DNA of 64,000 nt from DASXHD01 sp036488725 (GTDB lineage: Bacteria > Myxococcota_A > Polyangia > Polyangiales > Polyangiaceae). The stretch's first letter is position 1; each line of letters begins with the position of its first letter. Of this stretch, positions 33,122-41,467 are shown piece by piece. The notes under the pieces are model-generated. The model was not told the DNA's origin. It did not search any database and worked only from the letters and a program-made list of their open reading frames with translations. The position numbers and the translations under genes are program-made. The stretch is from assembly GCA_036488725.1 (NCBI GenBank), contig DASXHD010000084.1, forward strand, positions 56,920 through 120,919, given 5' to 3'.

Positions 33122-34905
33122 GGCCCGAGCATGTGCACGAGGGTCTGTCGATCGGCGGTGCCGAGGTCGTCGTCGCCGTGCGTCTCGTGGAGCCACCGAT
33201 GCGAGAGCATCGCGATGTCGGGCGCGCTCGCGCCGGGCGCGTGGGCCATAGCCTCCTCGAACGCGTGATCCGACGCAAACGCGAGGTAGTGCGTCGCGAC
33301 GTAACCCTTCATCGCCGCGAAGAACGACGCGTCGCCGAGCCGCTTGCGAAGCGCGACGAGGTAATACGGGCCTTTGCCATACACGAGCCCGCCGTAGACG
33401 ATTTGCGATTGCGTGCCGGCGGGCGCGTCGACGGGCCCATCGGGCTGGCCGAAGAAACGCATCATCTCGTAGCCGACGCGCGCGTTGAGATCGGCGTCGC
33501 GTTTGGCGCGCGCGGCGCCGTACCGATCTTCGGAGTAGAGCATCGCGCAGAACTGCGCGAGCGCTTCGTCTTGCCACGGGTGCTTCCGCGAATCGCTGCC
33601 GACGATGCCGTGGAACCACTGGTGCGCGACCTCGTGCGCGGTCGTGAACTCGGCGGCGCTCGCTTTGAGCGCTGGGTCGGTCCCTCCGCCGCCGAGGAGG
33701 AGCGCGCCGACGTCGCGATCGTTCGATCGGCTCGAAGGCTTGTAATAAAGGCTCGCGATCGTTCCGACGCCGGCGAACTCGACCCCGCCGACGCCGCCGA
33801 CGAGCGCTTGCTCCGCGAGATCGAGCTCGCGGTACGGATACGCGCCGAAGCGTTTTTCGAAATCGGCGAGCGCCCACGCGGCCGCGTCGAGCACCTTTTC
33901 GCCCATCGGGCGCTCGGTCGTGCGGAAGAACGAACGCACGCGCACGTCGCCCTCGCGCCGCTCGACCGACGCGAACTGATCGCTCGCGAGCAGCGCGAAG
34001 TCGCGCATGCATCCGGCGGCGACGTCGATGCGCCGGCGCGCGTCCGCCTGCGCGTCGCCCGTGACCACGCCGCTCGCCGCGACGACGTAACCAGCCGGCA
34101 GCTCCACGTGCGCGCGCACGTGCGCGAGCGAGTCCGGGCCGATGTCGCCGAGCGTCGAGCGATCGAGGTCCCACGCTTCGCCGTCGTGACGCGCGACCAC
34201 CGGATAAAAATTCGCGAACGAGAGGATGCCGTCGCCCGACCCGAGGATGCCGTAGTCGCCGGGCGTGTTGCTGCCGCCGCCCATCATCGTCTGAAGCGCG
34301 CTCTCGGATGCCGCGGCCATCGTCGTTTCGCGCGCCTCGAGGACCGGCAGGAGCCCGACGACGTGCAGCACGACGCGGAGGCGTCCGCCAGGCGCGATGG
34401 GCTCGGCCGGGTGCACGACGATCGTGTCGCGACCTTCGGCGAGCACGGTGCATGTACTCTGCACGCAATGCCCGCGGAGCAGTTTTTCCGGCGGCTCCCG
34501 GCCCTGCGGCGTGTTCGCGTAGATTCGGAAGACGAGATCATGGAGCGCGACGTCCGAGCGGTTCTGAAAATAGACGCGCTCGTCGACGAGGAACGTGCGC
34601 GCGTCGTCGCCGATCGAGAGATCGAAATCGTAGAGCGTCAGCTGGTCGAGCGGACCGGTCGTGGCCTCGAGACCGGCGAGGACCTCGGGCCGAACGTCGC
34701 TCGTGAGGAGCTTCGGGTCGTACCAAGACGAGACTTGCGCGTCGTCGTCCTTGTCGCGCGCGGCGAGCGCAGCCTCGATGGCGCGATCGTTCGGTGTAGC
34801 CGTCGAGATCCCGATCGGCACCGACGGCGCGTTCGGCCTGCCGACCGCACGCGGCGCGCCGCACGCGAGCGCCGCCGCGACGAGCAGAAGGAGCGGACGC
34901 GCCAC
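33118..34905 (-). CDS. M1-family metallopeptidase lipoprotein
   Basis: 595 residues from GTG 34905, with AAGGGG just upstream. MARPLLLLVAAALAC is a lipoprotein signal. The N-terminal beta domain resembles the aminopeptidase-N saddle; the catalytic part has HEVAHQW (zinc His424, Glu425, His428) and the third ligand Glu447 in DEALAQF, with the standard 18-residue spacing, plus YGKGPYY for the transition-state Tyr. The GAMEN exopeptidase motif is replaced by GGVEFAG, so the preference for a free N-terminus may be altered. It is coupled to the ankyrin gene downstream, and the S10 carboxypeptidase gene lies just upstream. It likely acts on peptides in the periplasm or outside the cell. Confidence 0.9.
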   Translation of the reverse strand: MARPLLLLVAAALACGAPRAVGRPNAPSVPIGISTATPNDRAIEAALAARDKDDDAQVSSWYDPKLLTSDVRPEVLAGLEATTGPLDQLTLYDFDLSIGDDARTFLVDERVYFQNRSDVALHDLVFRIYANTPQGREPPEKLLRGHCVQSTCTVLAEGRDTIVVHPAEPIAPGGRLRVVLHVVGLLPVLEARETTMAAASESALQTMMGGGSNTPGDYGILGSGDGILSFANFYPVVARHDGEAWDLDRSTLGDIGPDSLAHVRAHVELPAGYVVAASGVVTGDAQADARRRIDVAAGCMRDFALLASDQFASVERREGDVRVRSFFRTTERPMGEKVLDAAAWALADFEKRFGAYPYRELDLAEQALVGGVGGVEFAGVGTIASLYYKPSSRSNDRDVGALLLGGGGTDPALKASAAEFTTAHEVAHQWFHGIVGSDSRKHPWQDEALAQFCAMLYSEDRYGAARAKRDADLNARVGYEMMRFFGQPDGPVDAPAGTQSQIVYGGLVYGKGPYYLVALRKRLGDASFFAAMKGYVATHYLAFASDHAFEEAMAHAPGASAPDIAMLSHRWLHETHGDDDLGTADRQTLVHMLGP

Positions 34906-34928
34906 CCCTTCATTCTAACCGCACGCCG

Positions 34929-36389
34929 TCAGTAAGCCGAGCGCGCCCAATCGCGGAACGCTTTGCGCGACGCGTCCCACGTGTAGAACATGTGCCCGCC
35001 GTGGAAGCTCTTGAACGAGAGCTTCGCGCGCTGCTCGGGCACGAGCTTCATCTGTTCGATGAGACGCTTGGACGAAAAATACGGCGTCACCATGTCGAAC
35101 CAGCCGTGCCCGATGAAGACTCGCATGTCCGGGCTCATGCTCATCGCGAAGCGCAGGTCGTCGGTCGCGCCGACGCTGAGATCGAACGCGTGCGCGTCGT
35201 CGTCGCGCTTCCACGCCTTGTTCGCGTCCATGTTGATGAGCTCGTAGCGGCGCTCGGTGTCGAGGCCCATCGTGTCGCGCAGGAGCTGGTTGATGCCCGA
35301 CGCGAAGACGTGCTCGAGGCCCGCGAGCGTCGGATCCGGCGCCTCGTGCATCTCGCGATCCGGAAACGGATCGATCGTCGTGATCGCGGCGTCGTAGAAG
35401 CCGACGACCTTGCGCTCGTCTTTGAGGAGCTCGCGCGCGAAGCGCCAAAACGGAACGCGGCCGCCTGCGCGGACGACGAGATCTTCGTCGATGCCGAGAA
35501 AATCCGCGGCGCGCGCGAGGACGCCGCCGAGGTCCGGATCGCCGAGGACGAGCGCCTGCGCGAGCTCGCGCGCGGCGAACGACTCGATCGACTCGGTCAT
35601 CTTGGCGATGGCCGTCTTGCGATCGAACACGCGCGAGCGGCCGTGGTGCGCCGCGGCGAGCGCCATCGTGCAGAACGTGTCGATCGTGTGGAGCACGTCG
35701 TAGTCGGTTCGGTTCAAGAGCGACCACTCGAGCGCGGGCGAAATCGCGAAGATCGCGCGCAGCCCGACGCCGTGCTTCTCCTGAAGACGCCGCGCGAGCT
35801 TCGCCGTTCGAAACCCGCCGTAGCTTTCGCCCGCGACGTAGCACGGCGCGTCCCAACGTTTGTGCTTCGAGAGGAAGCGCTCGACGAACTCGCCGATCGA
35901 ATCGAGATCGCGATTGAGCTGGTAATACTCTTTCTCGTCGACCGTCTTTCGCGGATCGATTTTGTCTTTTTCGGTGCTGTCGGTGTCGAGCACGCGGCTG
36001 AATCCCGTGCCGATCGGATCGACGAAGACCAAATCGGTGAACGCGAGCCAGCTCTCGTCGTTGTCGACGAGCTTGGTCGGCGGCGGTGCGGCGCGCCCCT
36101 CGCGCGCGAAGAGGACGCGCTTCGGACCGAGCCCTCCGAGGTGAAGATACGCCGACGCTGCGCCCGGCCCGCCGTTGAAGACGAACGTGATCGGTCGCCC
36201 GGCGCGCGCTTTTTGAGCGCGATAATACGTGTGGAAGATTTCGCCCGCGGGCTCGTCGCGCTTGCGCAGCGTGATCCACTCCGACGTCACGAGCCATCGA
36301 GACGACTTCCACGTGACCGTGCGCGTCGAGCCTTCGGGCGCGCGGTACGAAGGCTTCTCGCTCGGCGGCTCCTTCTTCTTTTCGGGCAT
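34929..36389 (-). CDS. Serine carboxypeptidase, S10 family
   Basis: 486 residues. Family marks: FNGGPGAASA (oxyanion loop), VAGESYGGFR with nucleophile Ser189, GHGWFDMVTPY for the Asp region and FHGGHMFYTW for the catalytic His. S10 enzymes remove C-terminal residues, usually at acidic pH; in bacteria they occur mainly in soil and predatory groups. No convincing signal peptide is present: the chain opens with a Lys/Pro-rich stretch (MPEKKKEPPSEKPSY), so its location is unclear. ATG 36389 is the first start in the homologous region. It ends 23 bp before the M1 peptidase start on the same strand. Confidence 0.9.
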   Translation of the reverse strand: MPEKKKEPPSEKPSYRAPEGSTRTVTWKSSRWLVTSEWITLRKRDEPAGEIFHTYYRAQKARAGRPITFVFNGGPGAASAYLHLGGLGPKRVLFAREGRAAPPPTKLVDNDESWLAFTDLVFVDPIGTGFSRVLDTDSTEKDKIDPRKTVDEKEYYQLNRDLDSIGEFVERFLSKHKRWDAPCYVAGESYGGFRTAKLARRLQEKHGVGLRAIFAISPALEWSLLNRTDYDVLHTIDTFCTMALAAAHHGRSRVFDRKTAIAKMTESIESFAARELAQALVLGDPDLGGVLARAADFLGIDEDLVVRAGGRVPFWRFARELLKDERKVVGFYDAAITTIDPFPDREMHEAPDPTLAGLEHVFASGINQLLRDTMGLDTERRYELINMDANKAWKRDDDAHAFDLSVGATDDLRFAMSMSPDMRVFIGHGWFDMVTPYFSSKRLIEQMKLVPEQRAKLSFKSFHGGHMFYTWDASRKAFRDWARSAY

Positions 36390-36439
36390 CGAGGCGAAGC
36401 TAACATGCCTCGATGGACCCCATCGCCGCGTGGAACGAA

Positions 36440-37210
36440 CTATTGCGTGATCGCCTTGAGGTCGAGCATCTCCTCGACGCTCGGGAGGACGATGAGCTCG
36501 CAGCGGCGATTTTTTTGGCGGCCTTCCGGCGTCGCGTTGGTCGCGACCGGATCGGTGTCGGCGAAGCCGGCGGCGCTCCAGTGTTGAATCGGCAGTCCGC
36601 CTTCTTTCGGGTCGATGAGGAACACGAGCACTTCGCGCGCGCGCATCAGCGAGAGGCCCCAGTTGTCCTTGAACGGCCCGCGCGCCATCGGCTGATTGTC
36701 CGTGTCGCCCGCGACTTGGTAATCGCGCGAGACGAGCTGCGGGTCGGCTTTGATGATGCCGGCGACCTTGAGGAGGATGTCCTTGCCGTCCTTCTTGAGC
36801 GTCTCGTGGCCCGAGTCGAAGAGCACGTCGCCCGGGAGCGAGATGACCATCCGATTGTGCCGCACGTTGACCGCGAGCCCGAGCTTGGTGAGCGTGTCGA
36901 GCTTCGCCTTCAGCTTCTCGAAGCGCTCTTTGATGAGCTCGAGCTGCCGCGCGCGCTCCTTGTAAGCCTCGAGCGCTTTCTCGCGCTCGTTGAGGTCGCT
37001 CTTCATCGAGTTCACGTTGACGCCCATCGCTTCGAGCTGCCGCGTGAGGTCGGCGATCTTTTTCTGCGCGTCGGCGATCTTCGCGTCGTCGTCGGACTTC
37101 AGCTTGTTGTACTTGGAGAGCTGCGCCTGCCACTGGTCTTCGGAGTATCCGCATCCAGTCGCAAGAAAAGCGGCGCCAGCCAGGAGGGCAGCGAATCGGA
37201 GGTGGCTCAT
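36440..37210 (-). CDS. OmpA-family peptidoglycan-binding lipoprotein
   Basis: 256 residues. The signal ends in the lipobox LATGC. Residues ~25-110 form a coiled coil rich in Lys, Asp, Glu and Leu. The C-terminal domain has the OmpA/MotB pattern: RMVISLPGDVLFDSGHETL, then AGDTDNQPMARGPFKDNWGLSLMRAREV and a final RRCELIVLP, where Asp and Arg would bind diaminopimelate. It links an envelope component to peptidoglycan and is typical of Gram-negative cells. ATG 37210 was chosen for the signal peptide. Confidence 0.9.
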   Translation of the reverse strand: MSHLRFAALLAGAAFLATGCGYSEDQWQAQLSKYNKLKSDDDAKIADAQKKIADLTRQLEAMGVNVNSMKSDLNEREKALEAYKERARQLELIKERFEKLKAKLDTLTKLGLAVNVRHNRMVISLPGDVLFDSGHETLKKDGKDILLKVAGIIKADPQLVSRDYQVAGDTDNQPMARGPFKDNWGLSLMRAREVLVFLIDPKEGGLPIQHWSAAGFADTDPVATNATPEGRQKNRRCELIVLPSVEEMLDLKAITQ

Positions 37211-37260
37211 GCGCGCGGAGAGTACGCCGCCGCGTGGCGACGACAAAGCGCCAACTCGAA

Positions 37261-37704
37261 TCAGGGGCGGGCTCGACGACACGCCGTCGCGGAGCCGGCC
37301 CGACACGCCTTCTCGAACGCGGCCTTCGCCGCTGCGGGATCGCGATGAAAGCTCCTGCCGCTCGAGCCGGGCAGGCGGACGGCGTGCTCGTGGATGAAGC
37401 CTGCGATCGCGCACGATTTCGCCGGCTCGCGGTCGGCGTCGCACGCCGCGACCCAGTCCTTCGCGAAATGCGCGAGCGTGTTGCAACCTGCGTAGCTGCC
37501 TTCGAGGCACGCGCACTGCGAGAGCTCGAGCAGCTTCTCGCCCGTCTCGGCGTTCTCGCCGCGCTGATCGAGCTGCGCCGCCGACTCGTAACACGTGTCG
37601 GGATCGTCGCACGGGCAAGTGAGCTTCGTCGGATCGCTGACGTCGTAACCGGTCACCTGCGGCCCGCAGCAAACGAGCGCCATCACCGTCACGCGAACGT
37701 TCAT
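37261..37704 (-). CDS. Cys-rich exported protein with Sel1-like end
   Basis: 147 residues. MNVRVTVMALVCCG is a short signal with a possible lipobox (ALVCC). The rest has about ten Cys (CPCDDPDTC, CACLEGSYAGC, ACDADREPAKSC) and ends in DPAAAKAAFEKACRAGSATAC, a Sel1/TPR-like unit common in myxobacterial exported proteins. The start overlaps the YdeI-like gene stop by 4 bp. Function unknown. Confidence 0.7.
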   Translation of the reverse strand: MNVRVTVMALVCCGPQVTGYDVSDPTKLTCPCDDPDTCYESAAQLDQRGENAETGEKLLELSQCACLEGSYAGCNTLAHFAKDWVAACDADREPAKSCAIAGFIHEHAVRLPGSSGRSFHRDPAAAKAAFEKACRAGSATACRRARP

Positions 37705-38270
37705 CTCGGCTTCCTCTCGAGAAACCCGCGGCCCTCGAAGATCGCAGGCGTCGCCTTTTTGATCCGCGCGATACGCGTCGCCGGCTGCTTCGCCGTGCCG
37801 AAGTGATGGAGGTAGCTCCGCTGCCGGCCGGGCGTGAGCGCCTCGAACGCGCGTTTGAAGCGCGCGTCGCGTCGAAGCCGCTCGGTGAGCTCGGGAGGAA
37901 CCGGAAAATCAGACGTCTTCCTCTTCTCCACGCGCAGCCCCGCTTTCGCGATCGCGATCGCCTCGCGCACGTAGGCGACGATGGTCGGCGCGCTGGCCGT
38001 GATGTCCTTCGCGCGCGTGAACTTCATCACGCGCGCCGACTGCACCTGACCGAGCTGCACGAGCACCTTCTTCGGGTCCTTCAGAAGGGCGCCCCGACAG
38101 AAGCCCAACGCGAAGTACTCTTTGAAGCCCTGCAGGATGACGATGTTCCTGCCGTCGACGGTGTACGTGGGCTTGCCCCACTTGCACTCTTCGTTCATCC
38201 CGAGGCCGGCGAGCACGCGTTGCATCGCCGCGATCTCCGCCTCCCACCGCTTTCGATACGCCATCTCCAT
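37701..38270 (-). CDS. YdeI-type DUF1801 protein
   Basis: 189 residues. The N-terminal two-thirds match the DUF1801 fold (EECKWGKPTYTVDGRNIVILQGFKEYFALGFCRGALL), and the C-terminal third matches the YdeI/Omdp extension (FPVPPELTERL ... FEALTPGRQRSYLHHFGTAKQPATRIARI). Members are small cytoplasmic proteins of unclear role, sometimes tied to envelope or stress phenotypes. The ATG at 38270 is the first; MAYRKRW at 38264 is an alternative. It diverges from the GFA-type gene, and their possible starts lie within 25 bp. Confidence 0.85.
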   Translation of the reverse strand: MEMAYRKRWEAEIAAMQRVLAGLGMNEECKWGKPTYTVDGRNIVILQGFKEYFALGFCRGALLKDPKKVLVQLGQVQSARVMKFTRAKDITASAPTIVAYVREAIAIAKAGLRVEKRKTSDFPVPPELTERLRRDARFKRAFEALTPGRQRSYLHHFGTAKQPATRIARIKKATPAIFEGRGFLERKPR

Positions 38271-38292
38271 GTCGGCACCCTACGCTCAGCGC

Positions 38293-38703
38293 ATGCACAC
38301 GTTGCCTTGTCCCTGCGGCGCGGTCGAGCTCACCGTCCGCGGCGCGCCGCTCGCCCAGTTCTACTGCCACTGCGACGATTGCCGAAAGATGACGAGCGCC
38401 GCGTACGCCGCGGAGTCGGTCCATCGCGCCGCCGACGTGGAGATCACGCGCGGCGAAACCGCGGTCTGGATGCTGAAACGAAACCCGCGCCACTTTTGCA
38501 GCGCGTGCGGCGGTCGTCTCTTCATCGACGTCGCCGCGCGGAGCCTCCGCGGCGTGAACGCCTTCCTGCTTCCGGCACAGGACTTCAACCCGCAGTTTCA
38601 CGTCAACTGCCGCTTCGCGATTCTCCCGGTCCGAGACGGACTCACGCACTACGCGGGGATGCCCGCATCGTTCGGCGGATCAGAAGAGACGGTCGACTGG
38701 TGA
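38293..38703 (+). CDS. GFA/CENP-V-type zinc protein
   Basis: 136 residues. Zinc ligands follow the GFA pattern: CPCGAVEL (Cys6, Cys8), YCHCDDCRK (Cys25, Cys27, Cys30) and FCSACGG later in the chain. The family is named for glutathione-dependent formaldehyde activation, but most members have no proven activity. ATG 38293 is chosen because it begins the conserved fold; the ATG at 38269 would add an unconserved MSAPYAQR leader and overlap the divergent gene. The stop lies 2 bp from the convergent tRNA-Glu 3' end. Confidence 0.88.
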   Translation: MHTLPCPCGAVELTVRGAPLAQFYCHCDDCRKMTSAAYAAESVHRAADVEITRGETAVWMLKRNPRHFCSACGGRLFIDVAARSLRGVNAFLLPAQDFNPQFHVNCRFAILPVRDGLTHYAGMPASFGGSEETVDW

Positions 38704-38705
38704 AC

Positions 38706-38781
38706 TGGCGTCCCCGGCGGGAGTCGAACCCGCGTTAGCGACGTGAAAAGCCGCGGTCCTGGGCCTCTAGACGACGGGGAC
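38706..38781 (-). tRNA. tRNA-Glu (anticodon TTC)
   Basis: On the minus strand the acceptor arm GTCCCCG (5' end at 38781) pairs with CGGGGAC, followed by discriminator G and an encoded CCA (38706-38708). The D-arm sequence GTCTAGAGGCCCAGGAC is typical of bacterial tRNA-Glu. The anticodon stem GCGGC/GTCGC (one G-T pair) encloses TTTTCAC with anticodon TTC. The T arm is CGGGTTCGACTCCCG. Total length is 76 with CCA. Confidence 0.97.
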
Positions 38782-38799
38782 AAAGACGAAAGCCGCGCC

Positions 38800-38828
38800 T
38801 CTTTACCATGACGCGCGCCGCAGTGAAA
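38800..38828 (-). promoter_or_regulatory. Probable tRNA-Glu promoter
   Basis: On the minus strand TTTCAC (38828-38823) and TAAAGA (38805-38800) are spaced by 17 bases, giving a start near 38793 and a 12-base leader before the mature tRNA 5' end. The -10 box lies next to the upstream candidate ATG (38808) of the divergent aldehyde dehydrogenase, which favours the later start for that gene. Confidence 0.5.
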
Positions 38829-38852
38829 CCGGACTGTGCTAATCGAAAGACG

Positions 38853-40373
38853 ATGCTTCACATGGGCAACGGCGTCGCGCGGCATGACGCCAACGGAGCG
38901 GGGGACAGCTCTGCGCTGGCGCGGCGGACCGTGGAAACGGCGCGGCTCGTTCAGCCCGAGTGGGCGTCGCGCTCGCTCGAGGATCGCGCGGCGGCGCTCG
39001 AACGCGCGGCGAAACGCATGCTCCGCGATCGGCAGACCCTCCTTCATCTCGTTCGCGAAGAGATGGGCAAGCACGAGGTCGAGGGGCTCTTCACCGAGGC
39101 GCTCGGGCCGCTCGACGCGGTCAAAGGGTGGAAAAAAATCGTCGCGCGCGCCTCGTCGAAGCGCGTGTTTTTGAATCCGCTCGCGTTTCCGAAGAAGCGC
39201 GCGCGCATCACGATGGTGCCGCGCGGGGTCGTCGGGATCGTCGCGCCGTGGAATTTCCCGGTTTCGGGTTTGTATCGCAGCGTGATTCCGGCGCTGCTTC
39301 TCGGCAACGCGGTCGTGCTGAAGCCGAGCGAGTACACGCCCAAGTCGAGCGCGTGGTTCGCCGATCACATCGCGCGCGAGGTGCCGCGCGGGATCATCTC
39401 GGTCGTGCAGGGTGACGGCGCGGCCGGCGCGGCGGTCGTCGAGTCTGGGATCGATGCGTGTATCTTCACCGGATCGACGCGCGCGGGCGCGAAAGTGCGC
39501 GTGCGGTGCGCGGAGCTCGGCATCCCGTCGAGCGTCGAAATGGGCGGAAAAGACGCGGCGATCGTGCTCGCCGACTGCGATCTCGATCGCGCGGCGATGG
39601 GCGTCACCCATTGGGCTCTATCGAACTCCGGGCAAGCGTGCGGAGCGATCGAGGTCGCGTACGTCGAGGCGCGCATCGCTGACGCGTTCGTCGAAAAATT
39701 GCGCGTCGCGTGGGCGAAGCTCCGCACCGGACCGGGCGACGAGGACGTCGACGTCTCGCCGCTCGGCAACGACAAGCAGCTCGCGATCGTCGAAGCGCAA
39801 GTCAAAGACGCGCTCGCCAAAGGCGCGAAGCTCGTCTGCGGCGGAAAGCGAACGACGGGCCGAGGGTACTTGCCGACGTTGCTCGACAAGTGCACCGCCG
39901 AGATGGACGTCGTGCGCGAAGAGACGTTCGGTCCGGTCCTCGCGATCGTTCGCGTCTGGGGCGCGGACGAAGCCGTGCGCGCGGTCAACGCAGGAAAATA
40001 CGGCCTCGGCGCGTCGATCTGGACGCGTGACGTCGCGCGGGCCGAGCGGCTCATCGAGCGGCTCGACGTCGGCGTCGCGAACGTGAACACGCACGCCTTC
40101 ACCGGCGCCGTCCCGCAAGTCCCGTGGTCGGGAACGCGCGCGACCGGGTTCGGCGTCGCCAACGGCGAGATGTCGCTCGTCAACTACGCGCACCCGAAGA
40201 CGATCGCGATCGACGAAAACGAAGCCGAGCCTTTCTACATGCCGTTCGACGCGACGCTGCGCGAGCTCGGCGAGGCGCTCATCAAGGGCCAGGTCGGAGA
40301 TTTTCTGGGCGCCGCGAAGCTTCCGCTCTTGCTTCGCCGCCGGTTGAAGCGCCTCCGCGAGTTTTGGAAATGA
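38853..40373 (+). CDS. Aldehyde dehydrogenase with C-terminal tail
   Basis: 506 residues from ATG 38853; the frame also opens at 38808 and an ATG lies at 38862. Family marks: VAPWNFPV and KPSEYTP (NAD site), FTGSTRAG, SVEMGGKDA (catalytic Glu), SNSGQACGAIE (nucleophile Cys263 in this numbering) and EETFGPV. The last ~45 residues beyond the fold are amphipathic and basic (LPLLLRRRLKRLREFWK), like the membrane-binding tails of fatty-aldehyde enzymes. The stop overlaps the tryptophan dioxygenase start by 4 bp. The substrate could be an aldehyde of tryptophan breakdown or a fatty aldehyde; the tail favours the latter, the operon the former. Confidence 0.9.
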   Translation: MLHMGNGVARHDANGAGDSSALARRTVETARLVQPEWASRSLEDRAAALERAAKRMLRDRQTLLHLVREEMGKHEVEGLFTEALGPLDAVKGWKKIVARASSKRVFLNPLAFPKKRARITMVPRGVVGIVAPWNFPVSGLYRSVIPALLLGNAVVLKPSEYTPKSSAWFADHIAREVPRGIISVVQGDGAAGAAVVESGIDACIFTGSTRAGAKVRVRCAELGIPSSVEMGGKDAAIVLADCDLDRAAMGVTHWALSNSGQACGAIEVAYVEARIADAFVEKLRVAWAKLRTGPGDEDVDVSPLGNDKQLAIVEAQVKDALAKGAKLVCGGKRTTGRGYLPTLLDKCTAEMDVVREETFGPVLAIVRVWGADEAVRAVNAGKYGLGASIWTRDVARAERLIERLDVGVANVNTHAFTGAVPQVPWSGTRATGFGVANGEMSLVNYAHPKTIAIDENEAEPFYMPFDATLRELGEALIKGQVGDFLGAAKLPLLLRRRLKRLREFWK

Positions 40374-41467
40374 GCGAGCCGAAGCCCTCGACGTACTGGA
40401 ACTACATCAAGGTCGAGGAGCTGCTCGCGCTCCAAAACGGCCACGCGCCGAGCGACGAGGACCTCTCGAACGACGAGGTCATGTTCATCACGATTCACCA
40501 GATCGACGAGCTCTGGTTCAAATTGATTTTGCGCGAGCTCGTCTCGGTGCGGAATCTCTTCGCGCAGCCGGTCGTGCCCGAGCAGTCGCTCGCGTCGGCG
40601 GTGCGCGGCATTCGGCGGATGCAAGCGCTGCTCGAGCACCTCGCGGCGCACTTCACGCTGATGGAGACGATGACGACGCGCGACTACCTCGATTTTCGCG
40701 ACAAGCTCGGATCGGCGAGCGGGTTTCAGTCGGCGCAGCTCCGCGAGATCGAAATTTTGCTCGGGCTCCCGGACGCGGAGCGCATCTCGCTCGGCGGAGG
40801 GCAGGGGACGTACCTCGATGCGCTGCGCGATTCGACCGGGTCGCCGTCGAGCGCGTTTCACCGCGTTCAGATGCGTCTCGCCGACAAACCTTCGCTCCGC
40901 GAGGCGCTGCGCGATTGGTTGTATCGTACACCCATTCAAGGCTCGATCCCCGGGCAAGAGCACGACGCAGAAACGGTCGCGACGTTCCTCGAAGAATATT
41001 CGGAGCACCACGCGAAGGTGACGCGCAGCCAAAAAGAAGTCGCCGAGGCGAAGGCGTTTCTCCGCGCCGAGGACGCGCCCGTCGCCGGATCCGCCGAAGG
41101 CGGGACGGCGCAAACACGCGAAGACGAGCGCGCACACACGTCGCGCGTGCGCGCCGCGCTCGTCTTCATCGAGAGCTATCGCGAGCTCCCGCTTCTCGCG
41201 TGGCCGCGCGAAGTGATCGACGCCATCGTCGCGTTCGAGCAGCAATTCGTCGTCTTCCGGCAGCGTCACGCGCGCATGGTCGAGCGCGTCATCGGGCGTC
41301 GCACGGGCACCGGCGGCTCGGCCGGCGTCGATTACCTCGACACGACCGCGCTCAAGTACCGCGTCTTCCGCGAAGTGTGGGCGGTGCGCACGCTGCTCCT
41401 TCGCAAGGGGGACCTGCCGGCGCTGAGGCGCCCGGAGATTTACGGCTTCGCGAGCGGCGCTTCGTGA
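40370..41467 (+). CDS. kynA: Tryptophan 2,3-dioxygenase
   Basis: 365 residues. Seen: TYWNYIKVEELLALQ, FITIHQIDELWFKL (His43 in the distal pocket), a GFQSAQLREIEILLG helix, FRQRHARMVERVIG (His300, the probable proximal haem ligand), GTGGSAGVDYL and a final FREVWAVRTLLL. It uses haem to open the indole ring of L-tryptophan to N-formylkynurenine, the first step of the kynurenine route. It is longer than many bacterial forms (~280), with an extra charged loop near residues 225-250 (AEGGTAQTREDERAH). It is coupled to the aldehyde dehydrogenase upstream and the lipoprotein downstream. No formamidase or kynureninase lies in the window. Confidence 0.95.
   Translation: MSEPKPSTYWNYIKVEELLALQNGHAPSDEDLSNDEVMFITIHQIDELWFKLILRELVSVRNLFAQPVVPEQSLASAVRGIRRMQALLEHLAAHFTLMETMTTRDYLDFRDKLGSASGFQSAQLREIEILLGLPDAERISLGGGQGTYLDALRDSTGSPSSAFHRVQMRLADKPSLREALRDWLYRTPIQGSIPGQEHDAETVATFLEEYSEHHAKVTRSQKEVAEAKAFLRAEDAPVAGSAEGGTAQTREDERAHTSRVRAALVFIESYRELPLLAWPREVIDAIVAFEQQFVVFRQRHARMVERVIGRRTGTGGSAGVDYLDTTALKYRVFREVWAVRTLLLRKGDLPALRRPEIYGFASGAS

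Noticed and set aside
38808..38852. Earlier ATG for the aldehyde dehydrogenase
   Set aside because: The added 15 residues look unconserved and the ATG lies next to the tRNA promoter; kept only as an alternative.
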